From Arthrobacter sp. NIO-1057 (GTDB lineage: Bacteria > Actinomycetota > Actinomycetes > Actinomycetales > Micrococcaceae): DNA of 64,000 bases. The notes below the pieces were generated by a model. The model worked only from the letters and a program-made list of their open reading frames with translations. It was not told the DNA's origin and searched no databases. Below, in pieces: positions 53,731-62,097 of this stretch. Position numbers and translations under genes: made by a program. The first letter of the stretch is position 1; each line of letters begins with the position of its first letter. Location: NCBI RefSeq assembly GCF_900094805.1, contig NZ_FMAT01000007.1:1-64000 (forward strand). The letters run 5' to 3'.

Positions 53731-55777
53731 TCGGGTTCCTCTTATCGGCCTGCTTATAGCGGGCGAACATCGCGTTATAGGCTTCCAGCTCGGCATCGTT
53801 ATCACGATCGGCCTGCCGGTCATAGCGTTTGGTGTCCTTCTTGTCCTGCTTCAGCCAGGAGATCACTACAAAGATGGCCAGTACCAGGGTGGGCACTTCA
53901 CCAATGGCCCACATCGCCCCGGCACCCACCACCTGATCCTCCAGCGCGGTGCCACCCCAGGTGCGGCCCATATTGCCAAAGTAGTCCGGGGCCAGCAGGG
54001 TTTCGGTGCTCATCAGCGCCACCCCGAAGAATGCGTGGAAGGCCACAGTGGCCAGCAGGACTACCAAGCGCATCGGGTACGGGTAACGCTTAGGCACCGG
54101 ATCGGCATCCACCAAAGACAGCGCAAAGAGGTAGCCGGTGAGCAAGAAGTGCAGGTTCATCAACTCGTGGCCTGCGTGGTAACGCATCGCTGGTTCCAGG
54201 ATCGGGGTGAAGTAGAAGACCACAATCGACCCGGCAAAGTTCACGGCCGCGAAAATCGGGTGCGTGATGACCTTGGAGTAGCGCGAGTGGACGATGAACA
54301 GGATCCATTCGCGTGGCCCGCGGGTACTATCGGTGCGTGCCGGCAACACCTGCAATAACAGGGTGATCGGGGTACCCAGTACCAAGAAGATCGGCACGAT
54401 CATGGTCAAAGACATGTGGTCGACCATGTGGGTGGAGAACTGGATCTTGCCGTACACCGCCACGCCGCCGCTGGTCACATAGAACAGTGCGAATAGGCCT
54501 ACCACCCAGCTGATCAGGCGCAGCACGCTGGGCTTATCCCCGCGTCGGGCCAGGGTGATAAACGCCCACAGGTAGGCGGCCAGCCCGAACAGGCACACGG
54601 CCACCCAGATCCAGTCCATCCGCCAGGTGGTCAACCAGCTACTGGCATCTGGTGCAGGAGGCAGGTCGTACCCGGTGAGCAGTCTGGCCGGTGTGGTTTG
54701 TGCCGGGGCTTCATCACTGGTTGGTGGTGCGGTCCGAGCGAGCACGGTCGCCACGGACATCACCGAGGCCATCAAGATGACTTCGCCGAGCACGATCTGC
54801 CAGGCCGCCCGCAAGGCACTATATTGACCGGCCAAAAGCTTGGGAATCACAAAGCGGCGATGGCACAATCCCAGTACACCCAAGGCCAAGGTGATGACCA
54901 GTTTAACAATCACCAGGGTGCCGTAGGGGGTCAGCCACTGTTCCCAGCTGGTGATACGGATGACGGCCGAGGCGAACCCGGAGCCAATCATCAAAAACAC
55001 CACAAAGGCAGCCAGCGCCGAATAGCGTTTCAGGACCACCCCGGCGAGCACCTGTCCTCGAGTCTTTCCCGGAGCTTCACCGGTGAGGGTCGGGGCGAGC
55101 AGGGCCAACACGATGATGCCGCCAAACCACAGGACTACGGCCAGCAGGTGCAGACCGATGGAGTTCACCGCAGCGAAGTGGTCATCGCCTCCGGCAGCGT
55201 GGCCGATGAAGGCCAGGGGCAGGATGCCGAAGAGCGAGAAGAACGCGGTGGCGCCCACCCCGGTTTTTGATCGCACTGCCAGGGCCAGCGAACTGACCAC
55301 GGCCGCGATCACTACCATCCAGGCCCAGGCTCGGCCGGTGGTGATTGAAAGAATGTAGTCGAGGATCGCAGCGGAATACTGCGCGTCCAGGTTGATAGGC
55401 AGGCCGGCCAGGTCCCAGAAGGTCAATATCATCACGGAAGCCGCGGACAGCGTCCAGAGCACGGCCGCCCCGGCAGCGATATTCATCGCACGGGTAAAGG
55501 CCGGATGATCGGCACCCTGCACATCGCGGGTGCTCTTGGTACTGCGCGGAAGGATCGCGGCGGCAAAAACTAGCGCAGCAATGGCTACGGACATGGCACT
55601 ATGGTGGATCGCTCGAGCGATCGGCAGGGACCAACGCACGAAGGCGCCCGGGTCGGCCAATTCGGCCGGGCGGGCAATGCCGGTGAACATCACCGCAGCC
55701 AGGAAGACGACCGCCGAGGCGAGCACTCCAGGCAGGATGAAGCGGGTGACTGAAACCGTGCGCTGTGCTGTATCCAT
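53723..55777 (-). CDS. CopD-CtaG fusion membrane protein
   Basis: A 684-residue polytopic protein. The N-terminal about 350 residues form a CopD-type copper-resistance domain with eight helices and membrane His residues (SLPIARAIHHSAM, FIGHAAGGDDHFAAVNSIGLHLLAVVLWFGG). The C-terminal part is the caa3-type CtaG domain, with STHMVDHMSLTMIVPIFLVLGTP and MRYHAGHELMNLHF. Actinobacteria commonly have this fusion. It is thought to move copper across the membrane and help metallate cytochrome c oxidase. It follows the DyP gene after a hairpin and overlaps the lipoprotein gene. Confidence 0.9.
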   Translation of the reverse strand: MDTAQRTVSVTRFILPGVLASAVVFLAAVMFTGIARPAELADPGAFVRWSLPIARAIHHSAMSVAIAALVFAAAILPRSTKSTRDVQGADHPAFTRAMNIAAGAAVLWTLSAASVMILTFWDLAGLPINLDAQYSAAILDYILSITTGRAWAWMVVIAAVVSSLALAVRSKTGVGATAFFSLFGILPLAFIGHAAGGDDHFAAVNSIGLHLLAVVLWFGGIIVLALLAPTLTGEAPGKTRGQVLAGVVLKRYSALAAFVVFLMIGSGFASAVIRITSWEQWLTPYGTLVIVKLVITLALGVLGLCHRRFVIPKLLAGQYSALRAAWQIVLGEVILMASVMSVATVLARTAPPTSDEAPAQTTPARLLTGYDLPPAPDASSWLTTWRMDWIWVAVCLFGLAAYLWAFITLARRGDKPSVLRLISWVVGLFALFYVTSGGVAVYGKIQFSTHMVDHMSLTMIVPIFLVLGTPITLLLQVLPARTDSTRGPREWILFIVHSRYSKVITHPIFAAVNFAGSIVVFYFTPILEPAMRYHAGHELMNLHFLLTGYLFALSLVDADPVPKRYPYPMRLVVLLATVAFHAFFGVALMSTETLLAPDYFGNMGRTWGGTALEDQVVGAGAMWAIGEVPTLVLAIFVVISWLKQDKKDTKRYDRQADRDNDAELEAYNAMFARYKQADKRNPNA

Positions 55778-55831
55778 ATCCTTCTTATCATCTCATTTTT
55801 GCCCCGGCACGTCAGGCCGGGAAGGGCCGAA

Positions 55832-55872
55832 GCCACCCCGCTACAGTGCATCTCACACCGTCGCGGGGTGGC
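55832..55872 (-). terminator. Hairpin between DyP and CopD-CtaG genes
   Basis: A 10-bp GC-rich perfect stem (55832-55841 with 55863-55872) with a 21-nt loop, 9 bases after the DyP stop. It may partly separate the two halves of the copper cluster. Confidence 0.6.
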
Positions 55873-55880
55873 GATCAGGC

Positions 55881-57056
55881 TCAACTAAAGAGCTGCTGCC
55901 CCAAGTAGCCACCCTCATCGACCCCCGGAAGGATCGCGTAGAGCGCCGAACCTACCGGTTTTAGCCAGGTGTTCAGCGCATCTGCAGCAGCCAAACGGTG
56001 TTGCACCGGAATGAAACTGCTACGCGGATCACTCTGAAAACTGGCGAACAGTAGACCGGCGTGCTGCCCATCATCGAAGTTATAGCCCCGACGATGGATC
56101 GTTTCGCCACCGTGGCTTGGTTTAGCCAAGGCGACGTGGGCGTTGGCCGCGATGCTAGGCAGGCCCAACTCGTTTTCTGCCGTCAAATCCACCGGGTCAT
56201 TCACGCTGGTTCCCGAAAGCGGCGAACCATCACTCTGGCGCCGACCCAGGGCAAAATCTCGGCCGGTCACATCCACTTCATCCCACCGATCCAGGTCCAT
56301 CTCGAACCGGCGCAACGCCAGTGTGGTGCCATTGGCGATCCAACCCCCTTCACCAAAGACCGCTTGTTCGCGCGCCTGGTCGGCCGGGTTATTCACCCCG
56401 TCCACCTGCCCGAACAGATTCCTGAAGGTATCCGCTCCGGGCATGGGGCGCATGAACCCGGTCTGCACAAAACGCTGGGTCGTCAGTTGGCGCAGGTTTT
56501 TGCTGACCGCGCGCACCGCGTGATGCAGCACCGTGGGATCTTGCGAACAGAACTGGATCAACAAGTCACTTTGCTGATACTGCTTTTCCAGCTCATCGTT
56601 GGCGAACGCCGGCATGCTGCCCACAGTCCCCTGCCCGATCACGTCGAGCAGGCTTTGGCCAAGTCCTACGGTCAGGGTCAGTTCACTCGGTGGTTGCGCC
56701 ATTTCTGGTTCGGTATCCGCAAGCACTCCCCGACCGCTCATCAGCCGGGCAGCATCATCGGAGATCATCTGCAACAGGGCTTGGACCTGTTGCTTCTTAG
56801 ATTGGTCCTTTGACCCTTCGCGCCAGCGCATATCCCAGCCGATAAACACCGCATGCTCCTGCTGGGCATCGATGATCCCGGACTGGTATTGCCCGTAGAA
56901 CGATCGGTACCCCAACTCGGAGGCAGGTATCTGCGTCGTGGCCTGAGCCGAGCGCAGGGTACCGGCTCCGAAACCGGTGAGCAGCCCACCTGCTGCCGCA
57001 GCAGCGGTACTGCCCAGCAACAGGCGGCGCGGGATACTAGTGCCCTGCGTGCTCAT
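55881..57056 (-). CDS. Tat-exported DyP-type haem peroxidase (EfeB/DtpA-like)
   Basis: A 391-residue peroxidase secreted folded by the Tat system: IPRRLLLGS with a twin Arg at residues 10-11, then an Ala/Gly-rich hydrophobic stretch. The DyP signature GxxDG is present as GQVDGVNNP. The proximal His region lies around HRRGYNFDDG. DyP enzymes oxidise dyes or lignin-like substrates. EfeB is linked to haem or iron use. In Streptomyces lividans a Tat-exported DyP is genetically associated with copper chaperones, and the neighbours here (PCuAC, CopC, CopD-CtaG) fit that model better than an efeUOB iron operon, as no efeU or efeO is present. ATG 57056 lies 20 bases inside the preceding gene. Confidence 0.92.
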   Translation of the reverse strand: MSTQGTSIPRRLLLGSTAAAAAGGLLTGFGAGTLRSAQATTQIPASELGYRSFYGQYQSGIIDAQQEHAVFIGWDMRWREGSKDQSKKQQVQALLQMISDDAARLMSGRGVLADTEPEMAQPPSELTLTVGLGQSLLDVIGQGTVGSMPAFANDELEKQYQQSDLLIQFCSQDPTVLHHAVRAVSKNLRQLTTQRFVQTGFMRPMPGADTFRNLFGQVDGVNNPADQAREQAVFGEGGWIANGTTLALRRFEMDLDRWDEVDVTGRDFALGRRQSDGSPLSGTSVNDPVDLTAENELGLPSIAANAHVALAKPSHGGETIHRRGYNFDDGQHAGLLFASFQSDPRSSFIPVQHRLAAADALNTWLKPVGSALYAILPGVDEGGYLGQQLFS

Positions 57057-57570
57057 CGTATTTTTCCTTGGCGCCATCAAAGTTGCGGATCGGGAAATCC
57101 ACGGTGGTGCTCGAACCATCGGAGAACTCCAGGTTCAACGTGATGGTTTGGGCAGCGACCAACGGTTCCTTCAGGTCCATGAACATCAAGTGATTTCCAC
57201 CGGGTGCCAATTCGACCTCGGCACCGGGAGCAATCACGAGATCGCCTTCTATTTGCTTCATGCTCATGTCTTGGCCGCTTCCGGCCATTTCGTGCAACTG
57301 GATTTCATCGCCCTGCGCGTCCGTGACCTGATGCAATTCCACAGGGTAGTCCGCCGAATTGTGCAGTTTGCCGAAGGCCGCGCTCATCCCAGTTTCAGCA
57401 GCCTTGGCCCAGGTGTCGCTGGTGGTTAAGGCTTGGGCTTGGGTGCCCTGTTGTGCTGTGGTGGATGTCGCCGAAGTGGTGCTTTGTTCGGTGGCTGGGG
57501 CGCTTTGTGCGCAGCCGGTCAGCAGCAGTCCAAAACCCAGCACAAGGGCGGTCATTGATTTAGTTTTCAT
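57037..57570 (-). CDS. PCuAC-family copper chaperone lipoprotein
   Basis: An extracytoplasmic Cu(I) chaperone that delivers copper to the oxidase CuA site. The protein has 177 residues. Signal peptide and lipobox LTGC, then a Ser/Thr/Gln-rich linker. The cupredoxin-like domain contains the Met/His copper motif: HEM, a later Met in DMSMKQ, then HLMFM about 21 residues on. The C-terminus KYDEHAGH adds His ligands and overlaps the DyP start by 20 bases. ATG 57570 (MKTKSM) is chosen because it begins a normal lipoprotein signal. Confidence 0.88.
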   Translation of the reverse strand: MKTKSMTALVLGFGLLLTGCAQSAPATEQSTTSATSTTAQQGTQAQALTTSDTWAKAAETGMSAAFGKLHNSADYPVELHQVTDAQGDEIQLHEMAGSGQDMSMKQIEGDLVIAPGAEVELAPGGNHLMFMDLKEPLVAAQTITLNLEFSDGSSTTVDFPIRNFDGAKEKYDEHAGH

Positions 57571-57661
57571 CGTCTCAAGCTTTCGTGGTGTGGGCACTAG
57601 TGTGCGGGCACGCCAAAGGCCACGGTGGCCCTAGGCGCACCGGATATAAGTGAGGTTGTTG

Positions 57662-58285
57662 CTACTTGTTATTGCGCATGAACTTGGCCAGAACAGCGAT
57701 CACGCCGCCAAGGATCACCACGCCGATGACAACCCACAGCACCGGGCTCATCGAGCTACCGGCGGCCTGAACTGGATTCTGGGATGCTTCGGCTGAATCG
57801 CTGGTCTGGGTAGAGTCGCTAGCCTGAGCGGTTTCGCTTGGCTGAGCTGATTCACTTGGTGCGTTGACCATCGATGGGGTTGGGGTCGCACTGTCGATGG
57901 TGAAGGCCAGCTTGTTTTCCACCGGGTGCCCGTCAGAGGAAACCACACGGAAGGCAAGGTCGTATTCGCCAGCTTCCAATTCCTTGGCAGGGGTGACCGT
58001 GACAACTTTGCCCTTGGTCGCGGCGGTAGTTTCAACTTCCTTGCCGTCCTGCTTCAGCACGACCTTGGTCGATTCGACACCGGACATGGTCTGCAGTTCA
58101 CCGGAGAATTCGAGGGTGAGCTTCTCGGGTGCTTCCTTCAGGGTTGCCCCATCTTTCGGAGTGGAGCCAACCAGTTCATCGTGGGCAGAGGCGGCCGTCA
58201 TGGAGGTGAACAGGGCCAGGATCGCTAGTGCGAGCACAGCGGCCAGACGGGTCAAGTTCATTTTTGGCAGGGTCATGCTCTTCAT
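57662..58285 (-). CDS. CopC-domain copper-binding protein with C-terminal membrane anchor
   Basis: A 207-residue exported protein. After the signal peptide the mature protein would start at HDELVGSTPKDGA, placing the copper-binding His at the N-terminus as in CopC. The beta-sandwich continues to SSDGHPVENKLAFTI. A Ser/Gln/Thr linker and one helix (LWVVIGVVILGGVIAVLAKF) anchor it to the membrane. ATG 58285 has GGAAGGA upstream. It is the second gene of the copper cluster. Confidence 0.9.
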   Translation of the reverse strand: MKSMTLPKMNLTRLAAVLALAILALFTSMTAASAHDELVGSTPKDGATLKEAPEKLTLEFSGELQTMSGVESTKVVLKQDGKEVETTAATKGKVVTVTPAKELEAGEYDLAFRVVSSDGHPVENKLAFTIDSATPTPSMVNAPSESAQPSETAQASDSTQTSDSAEASQNPVQAAGSSMSPVLWVVIGVVILGGVIAVLAKFMRNNK

Positions 58286-58329
58286 TGTTTTCCTTCCAAT
58301 CCCCACTGCTGGGGAGCTTCGTTAGTGTC

Positions 58330-58971
58330 TTAGGCGGCAAGAACGAAGCAAGGAGGACCTCGGCGCTCGGGCAGTCTTCCCAATTGCGCAAGCTTGAGTT
58401 GAAAACGCAGTGGGAAATACGCCGGAAGTGCCGGGGCTTCAGGAATCTGAATGCGGATCAGCGCAAGCATCCGCCGAGCCGTTGAAAGGCTCAGATATGA
58501 ACCCAGGAGGTTCAATAAACGCTCGCCCTGGTTGAGCACGAGGATGCTGACCACTGCTGCCATGACGTGCGCGTAGAGCATCGACTCTGTGTGCACCTGT
58601 GAGTAGTGGCTGCTGATATCGCGGGCCAGTTCAAGACTACGTCCGGTATGTTGCACGTGCTCCATGCCGTGCACGCCGGTAGCGTCGTGACTCATCACCG
58701 ACAGGCTCAAGTGGAACAGGCCTTGACTGGCGATCACCACCAAACTGGTGGCCCACAGGGAGAACTTTTTGCCTACCAGCAAGAGGGCGATCACGGCCGA
58801 AACGCAGGTGATCAGGCCCATCGCTACCAATGACATACGTGTTGGTGCGCTATGCGCGTGAGCTGCGAAGGCTGTCCAGGTACACACACTCGCCGCTAAC
58901 CAACCGCGCAGGACGCGGGTTGCGGGATTCTGTGGCACGGGGTTCAGCCTATTCTTCTGGTAGGTGATCAA
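58330..58971 (-). CDS. Membrane protein at the head of the copper cluster
   Basis: A 213-residue protein with about four hydrophobic segments and a His/Met-rich extracytoplasmic stretch (LSLSVMSHDATGVHGMEHVQH) that could bind copper. The C-terminus is basic and ends in RRGPPCFVLAA. Similar unnamed membrane proteins accompany CopC genes in Actinobacteria. I cannot assign a family or reaction. It is 45 bases upstream of the CopC gene on the same strand and may be the first gene of the operon. Confidence 0.65.
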   Translation of the reverse strand: MITYQKNRLNPVPQNPATRVLRGWLAASVCTWTAFAAHAHSAPTRMSLVAMGLITCVSAVIALLLVGKKFSLWATSLVVIASQGLFHLSLSVMSHDATGVHGMEHVQHTGRSLELARDISSHYSQVHTESMLYAHVMAAVVSILVLNQGERLLNLLGSYLSLSTARRMLALIRIQIPEAPALPAYFPLRFQLKLAQLGRLPERRGPPCFVLAA

Positions 58972-59026
58972 GCACGCCTGATTCTACGCGAAGTAGAACA
59001 TCGGCTCAAACGCTGGTGAAAAGCAT

Positions 59027-59073
59027 AAGGCCCGATCCACCCGCCGGGAAGTCCCAGCGCGGAATCGAGCCTT
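59027..59073 (-). terminator. Terminator of the first HU gene
   Basis: AAGGC/GCCTT with an inner CGAT/ATCG stem and two mismatches, 19 bases after the stop. It lies outside the duplicated segment. Confidence 0.6.
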
Positions 59074-59076
59074 GCT

Positions 59077-59456
59077 CAAGCCTAAAGAAGCTTATTTCTT
59101 GGCAACAGCAGCCTTCAGCTTCGAACCAGCGGTCAGCTTCACCGAGTGACCAGCAGGAATCTGGATAGCCTCACCGGTCTGTGGGTTACGACCGGTACGA
59201 GCAGCACGATCGGTACGCTCAACAGCCAACCAACCTGGGATGGTAACCTTTTCACCCTGGGAAATCTGGTCGACGAAAACTTCGAACACAGCATCCAGAA
59301 CACCGTTGACGGCAACCTGGGAGTTTTCGGTCTTCGCTGCAACAGCAGCAACAAGTTCGCTACGGTTCATAGCCAATGTATGGTCCTCCTGGACTAGTGA
59401 TCCAAAACCCGATCCCGGGCCTCGAACGCCGCACGGTCGCACGGACTTATCAGTGA
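59077..59456. repeat. 380-bp direct repeat carrying an HU gene, copy 1
   Basis: It matches 59634-60013 base for base except position 59095 (T here, C at 59652). The unit includes 15 bases downstream of the HU gene, the whole gene and 80 bases of leader. The offset is 557 bp. No transposase or terminal inverted repeats border it. Confidence 0.95.
59092..59376 (-). CDS. hup: HU family nucleoid protein, copy 1
   Basis: A small dimeric DNA-bending protein, 94 residues. The alpha-helical dimerisation part is NRSELVAAVAAKTENSQVAV. The DNA-binding arm runs from about residue 50 (VTIPGWLAVERTDRAARTGRNPQTGEAI), with the conserved RNPQTGE tip. It ends in KAAVAKK. TTG 59376 is preferred over ATG 59370, because AGGAGG is 8 bases from TTG but 14 from ATG, and MA-NRSELV fits actinobacterial HU N-termini. 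It lacks the long basic tail of mycobacterial HupB. The gene lies in a near-perfect duplication. Confidence 0.93.
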   Translation of the reverse strand: MAMNRSELVAAVAAKTENSQVAVNGVLDAVFEVFVDQISQGEKVTIPGWLAVERTDRAARTGRNPQTGEAIQIPAGHSVKLTAGSKLKAAVAKK

Positions 59457-59594
59457 GAACATATCAAACCTTGAGGCCCGAAATGTCCGAAAACAGGCGA
59501 AATACCGGCATTTTTTCATCTTCTTTCGGATTTCTTGGCCCAACGGCATGATTTTGAGGCTCAATGCACACTCAGGTTGCTTTCGTTAAGAGCG

Positions 59595-59631
59595 CAAGGC
59601 CCACCTTCCAACGCGTGGAAGATGGGCCTTG
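59595..59631 (-). terminator. Terminator of the second HU gene
   Basis: A 16-bp stem with one mismatch (CAAGGCCCACCTTCCA with TGGAAGATGGGCCTTG) and a 5-nt loop, in the unique spacer between the two HU copies. It shows that each copy is its own transcription unit. Confidence 0.85.
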
Positions 59632-59633
59632 TG

Positions 59634-60013
59634 CAAGCCTAAAGAAGCTTACTTCTTGGCAACAGCAGCCTTCAGCTTCGAACCAGCGGTCAGCTTCACC
59701 GAGTGACCAGCAGGAATCTGGATAGCCTCACCGGTCTGTGGGTTACGACCGGTACGAGCAGCACGATCGGTACGCTCAACAGCCAACCAACCTGGGATGG
59801 TAACCTTTTCACCCTGGGAAATCTGGTCGACGAAAACTTCGAACACAGCATCCAGAACACCGTTGACGGCAACCTGGGAGTTTTCGGTCTTCGCTGCAAC
59901 AGCAGCAACAAGTTCGCTACGGTTCATAGCCAATGTATGGTCCTCCTGGACTAGTGATCCAAAACCCGATCCCGGGCCTCGAACGCCGCACGGTCGCACG
60001 GACTTATCAGTGA
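59634..60013. repeat. 380-bp direct repeat carrying an HU gene, copy 2
   Basis: Counterpart of 59077-59456 with a single difference (59652). The sequence beyond 60013 and before 59634 is unrelated to the flanks of copy 1. Confidence 0.95.
59649..59933 (-). CDS. hup: HU family nucleoid protein, copy 2
   Basis: The protein is identical to copy 1. The only nucleotide change in the 380-bp unit is the third base of the last Lys codon (AAG here, AAA in copy 1). The same TTG start (59933) and AGGAGG apply. Promoters are probably partly outside the repeat and thus may differ, so the two copies could be expressed under different conditions while making the same protein. Confidence 0.93.
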   Translation of the reverse strand: MAMNRSELVAAVAAKTENSQVAVNGVLDAVFEVFVDQISQGEKVTIPGWLAVERTDRAARTGRNPQTGEAIQIPAGHSVKLTAGSKLKAAVAKK

Positions 60014-60107
60014 TGAACTTACCAGTTCTGGGCGACAAAAAGTGCATCTTTCCGCGGATTCCGCTCAATTCCTCGCAAGAATTCAGGTGTGAAAGCTCAC
60101 CTCGGTC

Positions 60108-61103
60108 CTAGAGCGCGAAAGGATCGAGTCCCTCATTCGCTTGCACAAATAACTCCCACGCCGCATCCTGAAGCACCTTACTTCGAGTGACTTTTGCCGG
60201 TCTGGCTAGCGAAATTCGGCCTTTGGAAGTCAGCTGCGGCCCGAAGAAGACCCCGGGTGCGCAGCGTTCCAGCCCTTGAGTCAGTGCCGCCTCAACAATG
60301 GCCACCGAACCTTCGTGTTTGCCCTGCGCGAAACTGCCCTGCAGGCGGCCTTTAAGGCGCTGAGCGAAGTCTGGTTCGTTGATTCCCTCGATCGTAGGGG
60401 TCAAGCCCGAGATCGAATACCCAGGGTGCACGGTCACCGACCGCGCCGGCCATTGCAGTTGACGCAATCGATGATCGAGCCCGATCCCCAAACTCTGCAG
60501 TACGGCCTTGGACTGCACATAGGCCCGGTACGGGCTGTAGTCCTTCTCCAATCTCAGGTTGGAAGGATCGGTGCGCATCAGCAACGTGGACATCGAGCCC
60601 AGGGTGATCAACCGCAACGAGTCTTCCCGGAACTTCTCAGCTAATTCTCCGACGAGTCGGGCGTGTCCAATCACGTTGGTGGTCATGGTTCGTTCAAAAC
60701 CGAGCAGCCCATCTTCCCGCGTTGCAGGCGTTCGAATCATCCCGGCGTTTGCCACCAGAACATCCAAGTGGCGCCCGCGCAGTTCGGCAGCCAAGGCCAT
60801 GGCTGAGAGCAGTGAATCGGCATCAAACTGCATGAATTCAAGACTCGCCTCCGGGACCCGGGCGCGGATGGCTGCCATGGCCTTTTCGGCGCGTGACTGG
60901 TTACGACAGGCAAGAATCACGTGTGCACCAGCGGCCGCCAGACCCAGGGTGGCAAAGAAACCTAAACCCGCGTTGGCGCCAGTGACCACCGCTGTTTTCC
61001 CGTTGCCCAACGCCTTCCATCGCTCAAAGTTGGCATGAATATTGGCCTTGGGCGCCGACTGCCCCAACTGTTCTAAAGAACCCAAACGCACTGCACGATT
61101 CAT
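60108..61103 (-). CDS. Short-chain dehydrogenase/reductase
   Basis: A 331-residue NAD(P)-dependent oxidoreductase of the retinol-dehydrogenase-like SDR group. The cofactor loop is TGANAGLG (41-48). ACRNQSRAEKA after strand 2 has an Arg suggesting NADP preference. NAG is in VLVANAGMI. The catalytic Tyr and Lys are in YRAYVQSK. The TVHPGYSISGLT loop follows. The substrate is unknown. ATG 61103 is followed by a 30-residue N-terminal extension before the Rossmann fold. It precedes HU copy 2 on the same strand. Confidence 0.9.
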   Translation of the reverse strand: MNRAVRLGSLEQLGQSAPKANIHANFERWKALGNGKTAVVTGANAGLGFFATLGLAAAGAHVILACRNQSRAEKAMAAIRARVPEASLEFMQFDADSLLSAMALAAELRGRHLDVLVANAGMIRTPATREDGLLGFERTMTTNVIGHARLVGELAEKFREDSLRLITLGSMSTLLMRTDPSNLRLEKDYSPYRAYVQSKAVLQSLGIGLDHRLRQLQWPARSVTVHPGYSISGLTPTIEGINEPDFAQRLKGRLQGSFAQGKHEGSVAIVEAALTQGLERCAPGVFFGPQLTSKGRISLARPAKVTRSKVLQDAAWELFVQANEGLDPFAL

Positions 61104-61125
61104 GCCACCAACGCTACTACAGCCC

Positions 61126-62097
61126 TTAGTCAGCCAGACCAGGTGGGTTCAAGCGAGAATCGGTAATTCCTTCCTCACTCAAACCCCACTTATCCAAGAT
61201 CTGCTGGTAGGCACCGGAGGCGATCAACCCGTCGATCGCCACCTCCGCAGCTTCAGCCAAACCATTGCCCTTCTTAGTGGTCACCGCGACCTGTGCGGTG
61301 TCCGGCCAACCACCGGGGAAGGAACCGATCTGCTTCAGCTCCCCGGCAGTTGCCTGCTTGTAGGCACCAGTAGCATTCGGGCCAAAGCTGGCGTCGGCGC
61401 GGCCCGAGAGCAAAGCCAAGGTCGAGGCTGAATCATCGTCGTAGTATTGGTAGTCAACGGGTTTCAGGCCCTTGGCCTGATTGGCTTTATCCCAGTCCAC
61501 CAGGATCTTCTCCTGATTGGTTCCCGAGCCAACGATAATCTTGAGCCCAGCAACATCTTCGGCGTTTTCAATCGGCCCAATCTTCGAACCCTTATCGGCA
61601 TAGAACCCCAGCAGGTCTTCTCGATAGGTGGCGAAGTCAAACTTCTTCTTGCGTTCCTCAGTGACCGTGACATTGCTGATCGCCGCCTCATATTTCCCGG
61701 ATTCAACACCCAAGGGCCAGTCTGCCCAGGACACCGGTACAAGTTCTAGCTCCAACCCCAAGGAATCGGCGAGCGCCGCGGCCAGATCGGCGTCATTACC
61801 CACCGGCGTGGTGTTATCTGTCGCGTAGAAACTCAACGGTGCCGCGCCCGGGGCGGTGACCACGGTGAGCTTTCCGTCGGCAGCAATTTTTTCGGAAACC
61901 AGTTTCTTCGCTTCTTGGTTCACCGCGACTTCAGGGCGTTCTTGATCCGGGTTCGATAGCGCGGCCGTTTTAGCGTCGGTGGTTGCCTGAGTGGGGCTCT
62001 CTTCTGTGGCCTGTGAAGGATCCGCGCAGGCGCTGAGGGCCAGCAGCCCCACCAGTGCTAGTGCGGTGAATGCGCGACGACTGTTCATAGATGTCAT
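61126..62097 (-). CDS. ABC importer solute-binding lipoprotein of the sulfur-scavenging type
   Basis: A 323-residue SBP_bac_3-type lipoprotein with lipobox LSAC (C24). DLAAALADSLGLELELVPVSWADWPLGVESGKYEAAISNVTVTEE is the core ligand-binding region, cited by its ends at about residues 103-147. The start overlaps the stop of the upstream LLM monooxygenase gene by four bases, so they are coupled. The association suggests uptake of an organosulfur or similar compound, which the two oxygenases then open. No permease or ATPase of this importer is in the window. Confidence 0.85.
   Translation of the reverse strand: MTSMNSRRAFTALALVGLLALSACADPSQATEESPTQATTDAKTAALSNPDQERPEVAVNQEAKKLVSEKIAADGKLTVVTAPGAAPLSFYATDNTTPVGNDADLAAALADSLGLELELVPVSWADWPLGVESGKYEAAISNVTVTEERKKKFDFATYREDLLGFYADKGSKIGPIENAEDVAGLKIIVGSGTNQEKILVDWDKANQAKGLKPVDYQYYDDDSASTLALLSGRADASFGPNATGAYKQATAGELKQIGSFPGGWPDTAQVAVTTKKGNGLAEAAEVAIDGLIASGAYQQILDKWGLSEEGITDSRLNPPGLAD

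Noticed and set aside
53723-57570. The DyP gene as part of an efeUOB iron-uptake operon
   Set aside because: No EfeU permease or EfeO gene is present and all recognisable neighbours are copper proteins.
59077-60013. The HU direct repeat as an insertion element or composite transposon
   Set aside because: No transposase, terminal inverted repeats or target-site duplication are visible. Each unit carries only the HU gene with its leader.
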